This document shows, piece by piece, positions 17,122 through 26,582 of a stretch of 64,000 nt of DNA (positions are counted from its first letter, which is position 1; each line of letters starts with the position of its first letter). Below the pieces are notes generated by a model that saw only the letters and a program-made list of their open reading frames with translations, did not search any database and was not told the origin of the DNA. This DNA comes from Actinoplanes auranticolor (GTDB lineage: Bacteria; Actinomycetota; Actinomycetes; Mycobacteriales; Micromonosporaceae). The position numbers were made by a program, and so were the translations under genes. The DNA lies in NCBI RefSeq assembly GCF_018332655.1, contig NZ_BOQL01000032.1, positions 62,001 through 126,000 of the forward strand. The letters are read 5' to 3'.

Positions 17122-19887
17122 ATGGCAGCCAGCACAGCACCGCCGACGCCCCGGGGCGTCCACCGCTGGGCACGGCTCTGCGTCGCCGTCGCAGTCGTCG
17201 TCGCCACCTTCGGCGTCGTCCTCAGCACCGGGGTGGGCGGGCCGGGCACCGCGCAGCTCATCTCCAACCTCGGGCTGTGTGCCGCCGCCGTCTCCGCGGC
17301 CGTGGCGTGCCTGTTCCGCGCCGCGTCGCTGCGGGGCCGGCAGCGGGCCGGCTGGGCTCTGCTCGGGCTCGGCGTGCTGTCCTGGGGTGCCGGTCAGGCC
17401 TGCGCGGTCTGGCTGGAGACCTTCACCGGCTCGGTGCCGCTGCCGTCGCAGGCCGACATCGGCTACCTCGGCATGATCCTGCTGACCTCGGCCGGCCTGC
17501 TGGTGCTGCCGGTCGCCACCCAGACCCTGGCCAACCGGGCCCGCAGCGTGCTGGACGGCCTGATGGTCGCCGTCTCGCTGGTACTGATCGCCTGGTACCT
17601 GGTCATCGAACCGCTCATCGAGGCCGGCGGCGACAGCGCCCTCGCGCTCTACCTCAGCCTCGCCTACCCGCTCGGCGACATCGTCATGGTCACGGTCGTG
17701 GTCTACATGCTGGCGCTGCAGCGCCGCCGGGGCCGCGACTTCGCCCACCTGGCCCTGGTCGGTGCCGGCATCGTCGCCTTCGCGGTCTCCGACATCGGGT
17801 ACGCCTACCTCAACCTGACCGGGGCGTACGCCTCCGGCAGCGGCACCGACATCGGCTGGTTCGCCGGCTTCTCGCTGATCCTGCTGGCCGCCACCAAGCC
17901 GGCCGGCAACCCCGCGACGGCCGAGCCGGCAGTGGACGGCGAGGGCGCTCAGCCGTTCGGGGTGTTGCTGCCGTACGTCGCCGTGCTCGCCGCCCTGGCC
18001 ACCAGCATCATCTGGTTCGCCCGCACCGGGCAGGCCAGCCCGTTCGTCGCCTACACCCGCTCGGCCCTGATCCTGCTGATCGTCGGCCGGCAACTGCTCA
18101 CCCTGCTGGAGAACCGCGGCCTGACCCGCAACCTGGAGACCCGCGTCGCCGACCGCACCGCCGAGCTGTACGCCAGCGAGCAGCGCTTCCACGCGCTCGT
18201 GCAGCACAGCTCCGACGTCGTCACCGTGGTCGGTACCGACGCCGTGGTGCTGTACCAGAGCGAGTCGGTGCAGCGGGTCTTCGGCTACACCCCGGCCATG
18301 CTCACCGGGCGGAACATCACCGAGCGGTTCAGCCCCGAGTCGGCCGCGCGGTTGCTCGACGCCCTGCGCTCGGTGAGTGCGCGGCCGTACGCCACCACCG
18401 TGCTGGAGCTGACCCTGCCGCACCTGGACCGGCGGCAGCGCCAGGCCGAGATCACCGTGACCAACCTGCTCGGCGACCCCAACGTCGGCGGCCTGGTGCT
18501 CAACACCCGCGACATCAGCGAGCGCAAGGAGCTGCAGGAGCAGCTGGTGCACGAGGCTTACCACGACGCGCTGACCCAGCTGGCCAACCGGGCCCTGTTC
18601 CGCGAGCGGGTGGCCGAGGCCCTGGAGCAGCGCGGCGAGGACGACGACGTGACCGTGCTCTTCCTCGACCTGGACGGTTTCAAGGAGGTCAACGACAGCC
18701 TCGGGCACCTGGCCGGTGACCAGTTGCTGGTCCGGGTGGCCGAGCGGCTGACCAGCTCGGTGCGCGAGGGCGACGTGGTGGCCCGGTTCGGCGGCGACGA
18801 GTTCGCCGTGCTGATCCGCTCGGCGCTCAGCCTGGGCGAGGCCGAGGTCGTGGCCCAGCGCATCGTCGACGAACTGCACGAGCCGTTCCGCGTGGGCGAC
18901 CGCGACCTGCACGTGCGGGGCAGCATCGGGCTGGCCGCGTACGCCGCCCTCGGCGGGGGTGCGGCCGGTGCCGACGACGCCGACGACGCCGAGCAGCTCA
19001 TGCGCAACGCCGACCTGGCCATGTACAAGGCCAAGGGCACCGGCGGCAGCGGCTTCGCCAGCTACGACCCGCGGATGCTGGCCGGTCTGGTCGAGCGCCT
19101 GGAGCTCGAGGCCGACCTGCGCCTGGCGCTGGAGCGCGGCGAGCTGCGGCTGCACTACCAGCCCACCATCGACATGGCCGACAGCCGGGTCATCGGCTTC
19201 GAGGCGCTGGTGCGCTGGCAGCACCCGACCCGCGGGCTGATCAACCCGCTCGACTTCATCCCGATCGCCGAGGCCACCGGGCTGATCGTGCCGCTCGGCC
19301 GCTGGGTGCTGCAGGAGGCCTGCCGCCAGGCGATGGAATGGTCGGCCCGCGACGGCCGCCGCCCGGTCAAGATGGCCGTCAACGTCTCGGTCCGCCAGTT
19401 CGACCGCAGCGACCTGCCGGCCGTCGTCCGCGAGGTGCTGACCGAGACCGGCATGCCGGCCGACCAGCTCTGCCTCGAGATGACCGAGAGCGTGCTGATG
19501 ACCGACACCGAGGAAAACCTGGCCCAGCTGGTCCGGCTCAAGGCGCTCGGCGTGACGCTGGCGATCGACGACTTCGGCACCGGCTACTCGTCGCTGGCCT
19601 ACCTGCGCCGGTTCCCGGTGGACATGCTCAAGATCGACCGTTCGTTCGTGGAGCGGCTCGGCGAGCAGGCCGACGACGCCGCGCTGGCCGGCACGATCGT
19701 CCAGCTCGGGCAGAGCCTCGGCATGTCCACCGTGGCCGAAGGCATCGAGGAGTACGGCCAGCTCGCCGCGCTGCGCGAGATGGGCTGCACGTTCGCCCAG
19801 GGCTTCTACTTCTCCCGCCCGGTGCCCGCCGGCGAGGCCGGCCGGCTGCTGCTCGAAGGGGCCGGCGCCCAGCCGGCCCCGGCCTGA
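17122..19887 (+). CDS. Membrane PAS-GGDEF-EAL protein (c-di-GMP turnover)
   Basis: 921 residues. About nine to ten transmembrane segments (residues 15-330), a short coiled-coil, a PAS domain (about 350-470), GGDEF (about 475-650) and EAL (about 670-915). The diguanylate cyclase signature is intact (GGDEF at 557-561) and so is the phosphodiesterase signature (EAL at 694-696, DDFGTGYSS present), so both making and breaking c-di-GMP are possible. Start chosen at ATG 17122 because GGAG lies nine bases upstream; ATG 17113 is directly against GGAG. The gene is divergent from the second GH92 gene across about 200 bp. Confidence 0.88.
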   Translation: MAASTAPPTPRGVHRWARLCVAVAVVVATFGVVLSTGVGGPGTAQLISNLGLCAAAVSAAVACLFRAASLRGRQRAGWALLGLGVLSWGAGQACAVWLETFTGSVPLPSQADIGYLGMILLTSAGLLVLPVATQTLANRARSVLDGLMVAVSLVLIAWYLVIEPLIEAGGDSALALYLSLAYPLGDIVMVTVVVYMLALQRRRGRDFAHLALVGAGIVAFAVSDIGYAYLNLTGAYASGSGTDIGWFAGFSLILLAATKPAGNPATAEPAVDGEGAQPFGVLLPYVAVLAALATSIIWFARTGQASPFVAYTRSALILLIVGRQLLTLLENRGLTRNLETRVADRTAELYASEQRFHALVQHSSDVVTVVGTDAVVLYQSESVQRVFGYTPAMLTGRNITERFSPESAARLLDALRSVSARPYATTVLELTLPHLDRRQRQAEITVTNLLGDPNVGGLVLNTRDISERKELQEQLVHEAYHDALTQLANRALFRERVAEALEQRGEDDDVTVLFLDLDGFKEVNDSLGHLAGDQLLVRVAERLTSSVREGDVVARFGGDEFAVLIRSALSLGEAEVVAQRIVDELHEPFRVGDRDLHVRGSIGLAAYAALGGGAAGADDADDAEQLMRNADLAMYKAKGTGGSGFASYDPRMLAGLVERLELEADLRLALERGELRLHYQPTIDMADSRVIGFEALVRWQHPTRGLINPLDFIPIAEATGLIVPLGRWVLQEACRQAMEWSARDGRRPVKMAVNVSVRQFDRSDLPAVVREVLTETGMPADQLCLEMTESVLMTDTEENLAQLVRLKALGVTLAIDDFGTGYSSLAYLRRFPVDMLKIDRSFVERLGEQADDAALAGTIVQLGQSLGMSTVAEGIEEYGQLAALREMGCTFAQGFYFSRPVPAGEAGRLLLEGAGAQPAPA

Positions 19888-19923
19888 TCCCCCCGCATCC
19901 CCCACCACCGTTCAGGAGTCCGG

Positions 19924-21174
19924 ATGACCGCCGCCCTCACCGGCACCCGCGCACAGCTCCCGGCCCAGTGGCCCGCCGCGCTGTCCCCGCAGTGCCTCGA
20001 GGTCATCGACATGCCCACCCCGTACCTGGTCACCGACCTGGACACGGTCGTGGACCGGCTGTCGGCGTTCACCGCGGCGCTGCCGGGCGTGCTGCCGTGT
20101 TACGCCATGAAGTGCAACCCCTCGACGGAGATCCTGGCCACGCTGCGGGACCACGGCGCCGGCTTCGAGGTCGCCTCGCTGGGTGAGCTGCGGATGCTGG
20201 AGCGCCTCGGCGTGGACCCGGCCGGCGTGCTCTTCAGCAACCCGGTCAAGGCGCCGGGGCACATCGCCGCCGCGTACGCCGCCGGGCTCTGGCGGTTCAG
20301 CTTCGACTCGGCCAACGAGCTGCGCAAGATCGCCGCGCACGCCCCGGGCAGCGCCGTCTACCTGCGGCTGCTGGTCGACGACACGGCCAGCTCGTTCCCG
20401 CTGTCGCGCAAGTTCGGCGCCGAGGTGCCCGAGGCCCGCGACCTGCTGGTGCTGGCCCGGCAGCTGGGGCTGCGCCCGTACGGGATCACCTTCCACGTCG
20501 GCTCGCAGTGCGGCAACGCGGCCGCCTGGCGGCACGCGCTCGGCGCGACCGGAGCGATCATGGCCGACCTGCTCGACGACGGCATCCGGCTCGACATGAT
20601 CGACCTGGGTGGCGGCTTCCCCGCCCGCTACCGGGCCGACGTGCCCTCGATCGGTGAGATCGGTGCGATGGTGCTGCCCGCGCTGGCCGAGCTGCTGCCG
20701 TACCGTCCGGGTCTGCTCGTCGCCGAGCCCGGCCGGCACCTGGTCGCCGAGGCCGCGGTCATGGCCGTCGGGGTGATCGGCCGGGAGGTCCGGGGCGGGC
20801 GCAACTGGCTCTTCGCCGACGTCGGCGCCTACAACGGCATGATGGAGACGATCCAGGTGCCGACCGGCTGGGACTACCCGATCTGGTCGTCCGTGCCCGG
20901 CCACGGCGAGGTGGCCACCCTGCCGTTCACCATCACGGGTCCCAGTTGCGACAGCTCCGACACGATGTTCCACGGCGTCGAGCTGCCGGCCGGCATCGAC
21001 GTGGGCGATGTCGTCTACATCGGCTCGGACGGTGCGTACACCCTGAGCTACGCCTCCGCCTTCAACGGATTCGCGCCGCCCACGCCGCTGTTCGTCGGCG
21101 GCGGCGCCGGCGAGCCGGACCTGCGGGAGCTGACGGATGAGCTGGTCCGGTCCGGAACCTCCGGTGGTCACTGA
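19924..21174 (+). CDS. PLP-dependent ornithine/diaminopimelate-type decarboxylase
   Basis: 416 residues, fold-type III (alanine-racemase-like barrel) decarboxylase. PLP lysine Lys63 (YAMKCNP), HVGSQC, phosphate-binding DLGGGFPARY, EPGRHLV and a CDSSD motif with Cys342-Asp343. The CDSxD form is typical of ornithine/lysine decarboxylases rather than DAP decarboxylase, so a polyamine-forming role is likely; exact substrate uncertain. GGAG about 5 bases before the ATG. The last 38 bases overlap the next gene (MFS transporter), implying coupled expression. Confidence 0.82.
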   Translation: MTAALTGTRAQLPAQWPAALSPQCLEVIDMPTPYLVTDLDTVVDRLSAFTAALPGVLPCYAMKCNPSTEILATLRDHGAGFEVASLGELRMLERLGVDPAGVLFSNPVKAPGHIAAAYAAGLWRFSFDSANELRKIAAHAPGSAVYLRLLVDDTASSFPLSRKFGAEVPEARDLLVLARQLGLRPYGITFHVGSQCGNAAAWRHALGATGAIMADLLDDGIRLDMIDLGGGFPARYRADVPSIGEIGAMVLPALAELLPYRPGLLVAEPGRHLVAEAAVMAVGVIGREVRGGRNWLFADVGAYNGMMETIQVPTGWDYPIWSSVPGHGEVATLPFTITGPSCDSSDTMFHGVELPAGIDVGDVVYIGSDGAYTLSYASAFNGFAPPTPLFVGGGAGEPDLRELTDELVRSGTSGGH

Positions 21175-22489
21175 CCGCAAGCGGCGTGAGCCCAGGGGCG
21201 GCGGGCACCGCCGCGTCGGACCGGTCGGCCTGCGCCGCGCCGGACGGGTACGCGAGCTCGTGGTGTCCGGTGTCATCGACTCGTTCGGCATGGCGCTGGG
21301 CTGGACGATCCTCGTGCTGCTGGCCGTCTCCCGGGGCGGTCTGGCCGAGGCAGCCCTCTACAACGCCGCGATGCTCATCGGCGTGGTGCTGTCCGCGCCG
21401 GTCACCGGCTGGCTCTCGCGCCGCTACGCCGGGCGGACGCTGCTGCGCGGCGCCGCCGGCACGGAGATCCTGCTGCGCGTCGGCGCGCTCGCCGGGCTCA
21501 TCGCCGGCCTGCCGTCCTGGCTGATCGCGATCACCGTCACGGCGATGCACGTGGCGGCCTGGGTCGGCTTCGCCGCGATGCGGGCCGAGGTCGCGGCGGT
21601 CGATGCCCGGCCGCGGTCGATGACCCGGTACGCCCTGGCCATCGCGGCGGTCGAGGCCGCCGGTACGGGACTGGGCGCGCTGCTGCCGGCGGGCCCGGAC
21701 GGCCACCCGACCGGCTGGCCGCTGATCCTGATCTTCGTCGCGTACGCGGGCTCGCTGGTCCCCACGATCATCAGCTCGCGCCGGGCCCGGATGACCCCGC
21801 GCGGCGCGGCCCGCCGGATCATGCCGGCCCGGGTCCTCCGGTACGCCGTCAGCACCCTCACCGGCGGCACGGGCATCACCGGGCACCGGCGTAACCCGGC
21901 CCGCCGGCCGCGACGCCGGCTCGCGGTCTCGCCGCGCCTGCTCGTCGCGGGTGGCGGCATCATGCTGCTCGCGTCCGGGCCCACCCTGCTGGCCATCCCG
22001 CTCACCACCGAGCTGCACGGCCGGCGCTGGGTGGCGGGCGCCGCCATCGCGTTCAGCCTGGGCTGCCTGCTGGCGACCGTGGCGGTCGAGGCGATCGGCA
22101 CCATGAAGCTGCCGGCCGTCCTGCGCTGGTCGCTGTGGGGCGTGGCCATGCTGGTCGGCTGGATCGGCGCGCCGATGCACGCGGTCAGCGTGCTGATCGC
22201 CCAGTTCCTGGCCGGGGTGAGCCAGACCGCGTTCGAGGGCGACATGGACGCGCTGGTCGCGGATGAGGCGCCGGCCGACGGCATCACGACGGCGCTGGCC
22301 TACAGCGCGTCGGTCCGGGCGCTCGGCGGGTCCGTGGCGGTCAAGCTGCTGCCGATGATGGTCGTTGCGCAGGCGATCGACAAGGCGGTCAGCGCGGCCG
22401 TGCTGGTGCTCGGCGTCGCCGCGCTGTTGATCTGGGCCGTGACCGCGCTGCCGCGGCTGCACCGGCCGCCGGTGCCGATACCGGAGTGA
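21137..22489 (+). CDS. MFS-like transporter overlapping the decarboxylase gene
   Basis: 450 residues with ten to twelve hydrophobic segments and a basic Arg/Pro-rich central loop (about 215-265). The N-terminal 40 residues are polar and Arg-rich. GGGAG lies eight bases before ATG 21137, inside the decarboxylase gene; GTG 21167 is a later alternative that would shrink the overlap. The tight linkage suggests it exports or exchanges the decarboxylase product or substrate, but there is no direct evidence. The next gene starts 7 bases after its stop. Confidence 0.72.
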   Translation: MSWSGPEPPVVTDRKRREPRGGGHRRVGPVGLRRAGRVRELVVSGVIDSFGMALGWTILVLLAVSRGGLAEAALYNAAMLIGVVLSAPVTGWLSRRYAGRTLLRGAAGTEILLRVGALAGLIAGLPSWLIAITVTAMHVAAWVGFAAMRAEVAAVDARPRSMTRYALAIAAVEAAGTGLGALLPAGPDGHPTGWPLILIFVAYAGSLVPTIISSRRARMTPRGAARRIMPARVLRYAVSTLTGGTGITGHRRNPARRPRRRLAVSPRLLVAGGGIMLLASGPTLLAIPLTTELHGRRWVAGAAIAFSLGCLLATVAVEAIGTMKLPAVLRWSLWGVAMLVGWIGAPMHAVSVLIAQFLAGVSQTAFEGDMDALVADEAPADGITTALAYSASVRALGGSVAVKLLPMMVVAQAIDKAVSAAVLVLGVAALLIWAVTALPRLHRPPVPIPE

Positions 22490-22496
22490 CCGCGGG

Positions 22497-23186
22497 ATGC
22501 GCCCGGCGAAAACGGGTACTGAGCTGGACGTGACCAGCCACCCGACCGCGTTCGCGCCCCGGACCCCCGTCGAGCTTTCTCCCGCGCTCGACGTCTCCGG
22601 TCCCCGCGAGCACGCCCGCGCGGTGGTGTTGCTGCTGCCCGGCGGCCGGGCCACCAGCGTGGCCCCGGCCCGCCGGGGCCTGGCCCAGCTGCGGATGGTG
22701 CCGTTCGCCCGGGCGATCGGCTGGAGCACGCGGGGCCGCCGGGTCGCGGTCTGGACGCTGCGGTACCGGCTGCGCGGCTGGAACGGCAGCGCGCAGGACC
22801 CCGTGCACGATGCCCGCTGGGCGCTGGAGCAGGCGCGCCGGTCGCATCCCGGTGCCCCGATCCTGCTGGTGGGCCATTCGATGGGCGGGCGGGTCGCGCT
22901 GCGGCTGGCCGGTGAGCCCGGGGTGGCGGCAGTGTGCGCGCTGGCCCCGTGGATCGAGGCCGGCGAGCCGGCGCCCCGGCCCGGCGCGACGATCGTGATC
23001 GCGCACGGTGACGCGGACCGGGTGACGGATCCGCGGTCCTCCGCCGCGTACGCGGCCCGGATCGGCGCCTCGTTCGTGCCGGTGCCCGGCGAGACGCACG
23101 CCCTGCTGCGCCGGCCGGTGTTCTGGACCCGGCTCGTCACCGCCTTCGTCACGACGGCCCTGGAGTCGGCGCTGCCCGTCGACTGA
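22497..23186 (+). CDS. Alpha/beta hydrolase
   Basis: 229 residues with an alpha/beta hydrolase core: oxyanion region LLLPGG, nucleophile elbow GHSMGG with Ser128, an Asp in HGDADRVTDP and a late His in GETHALL, giving a complete Ser-Asp-His triad. No lid domain is obvious, as in dienelactone-hydrolase-like serine hydrolases. Third gene of the decarboxylase-MFS unit by spacing. A later GTG at 22530 is an alternative start. Substrate unknown. Confidence 0.75.
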   Translation: MRPAKTGTELDVTSHPTAFAPRTPVELSPALDVSGPREHARAVVLLLPGGRATSVAPARRGLAQLRMVPFARAIGWSTRGRRVAVWTLRYRLRGWNGSAQDPVHDARWALEQARRSHPGAPILLVGHSMGGRVALRLAGEPGVAAVCALAPWIEAGEPAPRPGATIVIAHGDADRVTDPRSSAAYAARIGASFVPVPGETHALLRRPVFWTRLVTAFVTTALESALPVD

Positions 23187-23288
23187 CCCTGCACCCGGTT
23201 CCGGAACCTGGCGTTGCCGGCGGGTCGCTGATCCCCCCGTGTGCCCGTTCACCTGCATCGATCCGCCTTCGGCCGCGAGAACGCGGTC

Positions 23289-23371
23289 GAGAAAGCGCTT
23301 CCCGACGCCCTAGCAGGCATTGACACCTGTTAACCGGCAGTTCAAAGTGACGTATCAAAGAGCGCTTTCTC
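23289..23371. promoter_or_regulatory. Paired AGCGCT-centred operators before the GH16 gene
   Basis: GAGAAAGCGCT at 23289-23299 and its inverse AGCGCTTTCTC at 23361-23371, 72 bases apart, in the 266-bp gap before the GH16 gene. Each is centred on AGCGCT, the usual LacI-family operator core. A TTGACA-like hexamer (23320-23325) lies between them. The GAAAGCGC half-site recurs in front of the nearby LacI gene (26583-26590), making that regulator the best candidate. Confidence 0.6.
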
Positions 23372-23452
23372 ATCCCCGAAGCAGTTCTGAAACCGCTCCG
23401 ACACATCCCGCTGGTTTCCCCACCTCTTGATTCCCCGCAAGGAGGACCGTCC

Positions 23453-25201
23453 ATGAGTCCTGACGTTTTCCGAAGTAGCGGGCGCCGGCCGGCGCCCGTG
23501 CGGATCGCCGCGCTCACCTTCGCCCTGCTCGGCCTGCTGGCGGCCTACCTGGTCGCCACGGTCGGCAACGCCGCCGCAGCCGAGGTCGTGGTCTCCCAGG
23601 GCAAGCCGACCACCGCGTCCTCCGTCGAATGGGAGGGCACGCCGGCCTCCGCGGCCACCGACGGCAACACCGGCACCCGCTGGTCCAGCGCCTTCGCGGC
23701 GGCCCAGTGGCTGCAGGTCGACCTCGGCACCACGACGGCCGTCAGCAGCGTGAAGCTGACCTGGGAGGCCGCGTACGCGACAGCCTTCACAGTCCAGTTC
23801 TCCACCAACGGCACGACCTTCACCAACGCCACCGGCACGCTGCGCGGCAACGCCGGCGAGCAGACGATCACAGTCGCCGGCAACACCCGCTACGTCCGGC
23901 TCAATCTGACCGAGCGGGCCCTGGCCATCTACGGCTACTCACTGTGGGAGTTCCAGGTCTTCGCGGGCGGCAGCACGCCGACCACCCCGCCGACCGGTCC
24001 GACCACGCCGCCGCCGGCGGGCGGCGCGACCCTGCTGTCCTACAACAAGCCGGGCGCGGCGTCGAGCGAGCAGAACGACGTCAACTGCAACCCGTGCACC
24101 GTCGGCAAGGCCTTCGACCTGGACCCGGCCACGCGCTGGGCGACCAGTTCGACCACCGGCTGGGTGGACCCGGGCTGGATCTACGTCGACCTGGGAGCGA
24201 CGGCCCAGGTCAGCCGGGTCGAGCTGCAGTGGGACCCGGCGTACGCGACCTCGTACAAGATCCAGGTGTCGCCGAACGCAAGCACCTGGACCGACATCTA
24301 CTCGACCACCACGGGCAAGGGCTTCAAGGAGGTCCTGAACGTCAGCGGCACCGGCCGTTACGTGCGGATGTACGGCACCGCGCGGGCGACCCCGTACGGC
24401 TACTCGCTCTACGACTTCAATGTCTACGGCACCGGTGGCGCCCCGACCGCCCCGCCGGCCCAGCCCGCGGACCCGGTGTTCCCGGCGAGCCGGATGGTCT
24501 TCAACGACGAGTTCAACGAGCCGGCGGGCACCAGGCCCAGCACCGCCAAGTGGACCTACGACCCGGGCGTGCCGCAGAACGGCGAGATCCAGTACTACAC
24601 CGAGAACAGCAACAACGCCCAGATGAACGGCCAGGGCCAGCTGGTCATCGAGGCGCGCAAGGAAGCTTCCAACGGCCGCGAGTACACCTCGGCCCGGATG
24701 AACACCGGCGGCAAGTTCACCGTGCAGTACGGCCGCGTCGAGGCACGGGTCAAGGTGCCGAAGGGCAACGGGCTGTGGCCGGCGTTCTGGATGATGGGCG
24801 CCGACTTCCTCACCGGCCGTCCGTGGCCGTACAACGGCGAGATCGACATCATGGAGGTCCTCGGCCGTAACACCAGCGAGGCCTACTCCACGCTGCACGC
24901 CCCGCAGTACAACGGCGCCGGCGGCTACGGCCAGAAGTACGCCACCGCGGACCTGTCGCAGGACTTCCACGTCTGGGCGGCGGAGTGGGACAGCAAGGGC
25001 ATCAAGTTCCTGCTCGACGGCCAGCAGGTGTTCTACGCCAGCAAGGCGACCGTCGAGGCGACCCGCGGGCCGTGGATCTTCGACCACCCGTTCTACCTCA
25101 TCCTCAACCTGGCCGTCGGCGGTGACTTCCCCGGTCCCATCGACGCCTCCACGCCGTTCCCGGCCCGGATGCTCGTCGACTACGTCCGCGTCTACAAGTG
25201 A
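23453..25201 (+). CDS. Secreted GH16 beta-glucanase with two discoidin modules
   Basis: 582 residues. Signal peptide or anchor (about 15-43, ending NAAAAE), F5/8 type C module 1 (about 44-172), Pro/Thr linker, module 2 (about 188-327), Pro-rich linker, GH16 domain (about 340-582). GH16 catalytic motif GEIDIMEV intact: nucleophile Glu463, Asp465, acid/base Glu468. The sequence around FWMMG and WPYNGEIDIMEVLG is of the endo-beta-1,3-glucanase (laminarinase) type. Strong AAGGAGG seven bases before ATG. Outside the cell it would cut beta-1,3-glucan while the discoidin modules bind glycans. Followed by the DUF1996 gene after a 57-bp gap with a hairpin. Confidence 0.88.
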   Translation: MSPDVFRSSGRRPAPVRIAALTFALLGLLAAYLVATVGNAAAAEVVVSQGKPTTASSVEWEGTPASAATDGNTGTRWSSAFAAAQWLQVDLGTTTAVSSVKLTWEAAYATAFTVQFSTNGTTFTNATGTLRGNAGEQTITVAGNTRYVRLNLTERALAIYGYSLWEFQVFAGGSTPTTPPTGPTTPPPAGGATLLSYNKPGAASSEQNDVNCNPCTVGKAFDLDPATRWATSSTTGWVDPGWIYVDLGATAQVSRVELQWDPAYATSYKIQVSPNASTWTDIYSTTTGKGFKEVLNVSGTGRYVRMYGTARATPYGYSLYDFNVYGTGGAPTAPPAQPADPVFPASRMVFNDEFNEPAGTRPSTAKWTYDPGVPQNGEIQYYTENSNNAQMNGQGQLVIEARKEASNGREYTSARMNTGGKFTVQYGRVEARVKVPKGNGLWPAFWMMGADFLTGRPWPYNGEIDIMEVLGRNTSEAYSTLHAPQYNGAGGYGQKYATADLSQDFHVWAAEWDSKGIKFLLDGQQVFYASKATVEATRGPWIFDHPFYLILNLAVGGDFPGPIDASTPFPARMLVDYVRVYK

Positions 25202-25214
25202 GCTGACCCCCGCG

Positions 25215-25242
25215 CCGGGGCGGGTTTCCCCGCCCGCCCCGG
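25215..25242 (+). terminator. Intercistronic hairpin between GH16 and DUF1996 genes
   Basis: 10-bp stem CCGGGGCGGG/CCCGCCCCGG (25215-25224 with 25233-25242) and an eight-base loop. With only 16 bases to the next ATG it may be an attenuator or mRNA-stability stem rather than a full stop. Confidence 0.5.
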
Positions 25243-25258
25243 CCCAGGAAGGATCGGA

Positions 25259-26530
25259 ATGCGCAAACGAAGTCTGTCCATCGCGGCCGCGGTCGCAACC
25301 GTCCTCACCGGCTACGTGGCCATCACCCAGGGCCCGGCCAGCGCCGCCGACGGGCTGCTGTCGGCGAACCGGCCGGCCACGGCCTCCTCCATCGAATCCA
25401 CGGCCTTCCCGGCCTCCAACGCCGTCGACGGCAACCCCGGCACCCGCTGGTCCAGCGCGTTCAGCGATCCGCAGTGGCTGCAGGTCGACCTCGGCGCCAC
25501 CGCCACCCTGTCCTCGGTGGTGCTGGACTGGGAGTCCGCGTACTCGCGCACGTTCAACCTGCAGACGTCGGCCAACGGCAGTTCGTGGACCACGGTCAAG
25601 GCCAACGTCGCCGGCACGGGCGGCCGGCAGACCGTCGCGGTCACCGGCTCCGGGCGCTACGTCCGGCTGCAGTCCACCGCCCGCGCCACCCAGTGGGGTG
25701 TCTCGCTGGCCGAGTTCGAGGTGTACGGCAGCGGCGGCGGCACCGCTCCCCCGCCGACCATCCCGCCGGGCGCCGTACGGGTCGCCGAGTTCCTCGCGGA
25801 CTGCCCGTTCAGCCACCGGCTGCCCGACGACCCGATCGTGTTCCCGAACATGCCGGGCGCCTCGCACATGCACAGCTTCTTCGGCAGCACGGTGACCAAC
25901 GCCCACTCGACGGTCGACGACCTGTTCAACGCGAACAGCAACTGCAACCCGTCGATCGACAAGTCGTCGTACTGGATCCCGACGTTCTACAACGGCAACA
26001 CCCCGGTCGAGCCGACCACCGGCATCTTCTACTACCTGGGTGAGGGCGTCCGGGACGATCTGATCGCCCAGACCCAGCCGCTGCCGTTCGGCCTGCGGAT
26101 CGTGGCCGGCAACGCCAGGGCGACCGGCCCGGCCGACACGTCGAACTCGCGCTGGTCCTGCCTGCACGCCGGGCACGTGGGCTCGTCGCAGAACTTCGTG
26201 GAGTGTCCGGCCGGCACGATGCTGGAGTCGTACCTCGACTTCCCGCAGTGCTGGAACGGCCGCGACCTGGACTCGCCGGACCACAAGAGCCACATGGCGT
26301 ACCCGGTCAACGCCGCCTGCCCGGCGAGCCACCCGGTCGTCGTGCCGAAGCTGCGCCAGGTCATGCGCTACCCGGTCAGCGGCAGCACGGCCGACTTCCG
26401 GCTGGCCTCCGGCAACGGGTACAGCATGCACGGCGACTTCTTCAACGCCTGGCCGGTCGAGGAGATGGCCCGCCGGGTGAACGACTGCATCCGGATCATC
26501 GTCAAGTGCGGCACCAACGGGCGGCCGTGA
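25259..26530 (+). CDS. Secreted discoidin-DUF1996 protein
   Basis: 423 residues. Signal peptide (1-30), F5/8 type C module (about 32-160), Pro-rich linker (APPPTIPPG), then a DUF1996 domain (about 170-400). The domain shows its family marks: ADCPFSHRLPDDPIVFP, SHMHSFFG with clustered His, NSNCNPSIDKS, WSCLHAGH, the late MHGDFFNAW, and many Cys likely paired as disulfides. DUF1996 occurs in secreted fungal and actinobacterial proteins and has no assigned activity that I can cite. The discoidin module closely resembles the first one of the GH16 enzyme upstream (shared NTGTRWSSAF/NPGTRWSSAF and WLQVDLG), so it probably targets the same glycan. Confidence 0.82.
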   Translation: MRKRSLSIAAAVATVLTGYVAITQGPASAADGLLSANRPATASSIESTAFPASNAVDGNPGTRWSSAFSDPQWLQVDLGATATLSSVVLDWESAYSRTFNLQTSANGSSWTTVKANVAGTGGRQTVAVTGSGRYVRLQSTARATQWGVSLAEFEVYGSGGGTAPPPTIPPGAVRVAEFLADCPFSHRLPDDPIVFPNMPGASHMHSFFGSTVTNAHSTVDDLFNANSNCNPSIDKSSYWIPTFYNGNTPVEPTTGIFYYLGEGVRDDLIAQTQPLPFGLRIVAGNARATGPADTSNSRWSCLHAGHVGSSQNFVECPAGTMLESYLDFPQCWNGRDLDSPDHKSHMAYPVNAACPASHPVVVPKLRQVMRYPVSGSTADFRLASGNGYSMHGDFFNAWPVEEMARRVNDCIRIIVKCGTNGRP

Positions 26531-26543
26531 GATGACGTCCGCA

Positions 26544-26573
26544 GCCGCCGGGGCTCGTCGCCGCCCCGGCGGC
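26544..26573 (+). terminator. Terminator after the DUF1996 gene
   Basis: 11-bp perfect stem GCCGCCGGGGC/GCCCCGGCGGC (26544-26554 with 26563-26573), eight-base loop, starting 13 bases after the stop codon. Confidence 0.7.
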
Positions 26574-26582
26574 TCCGGGCGG

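Noticed and set aside
17077..19908. Long open frame opposite the GGDEF-EAL gene
   Set aside because: Antisense shadow; GGDEF and EAL signatures are intact on the plus strand.
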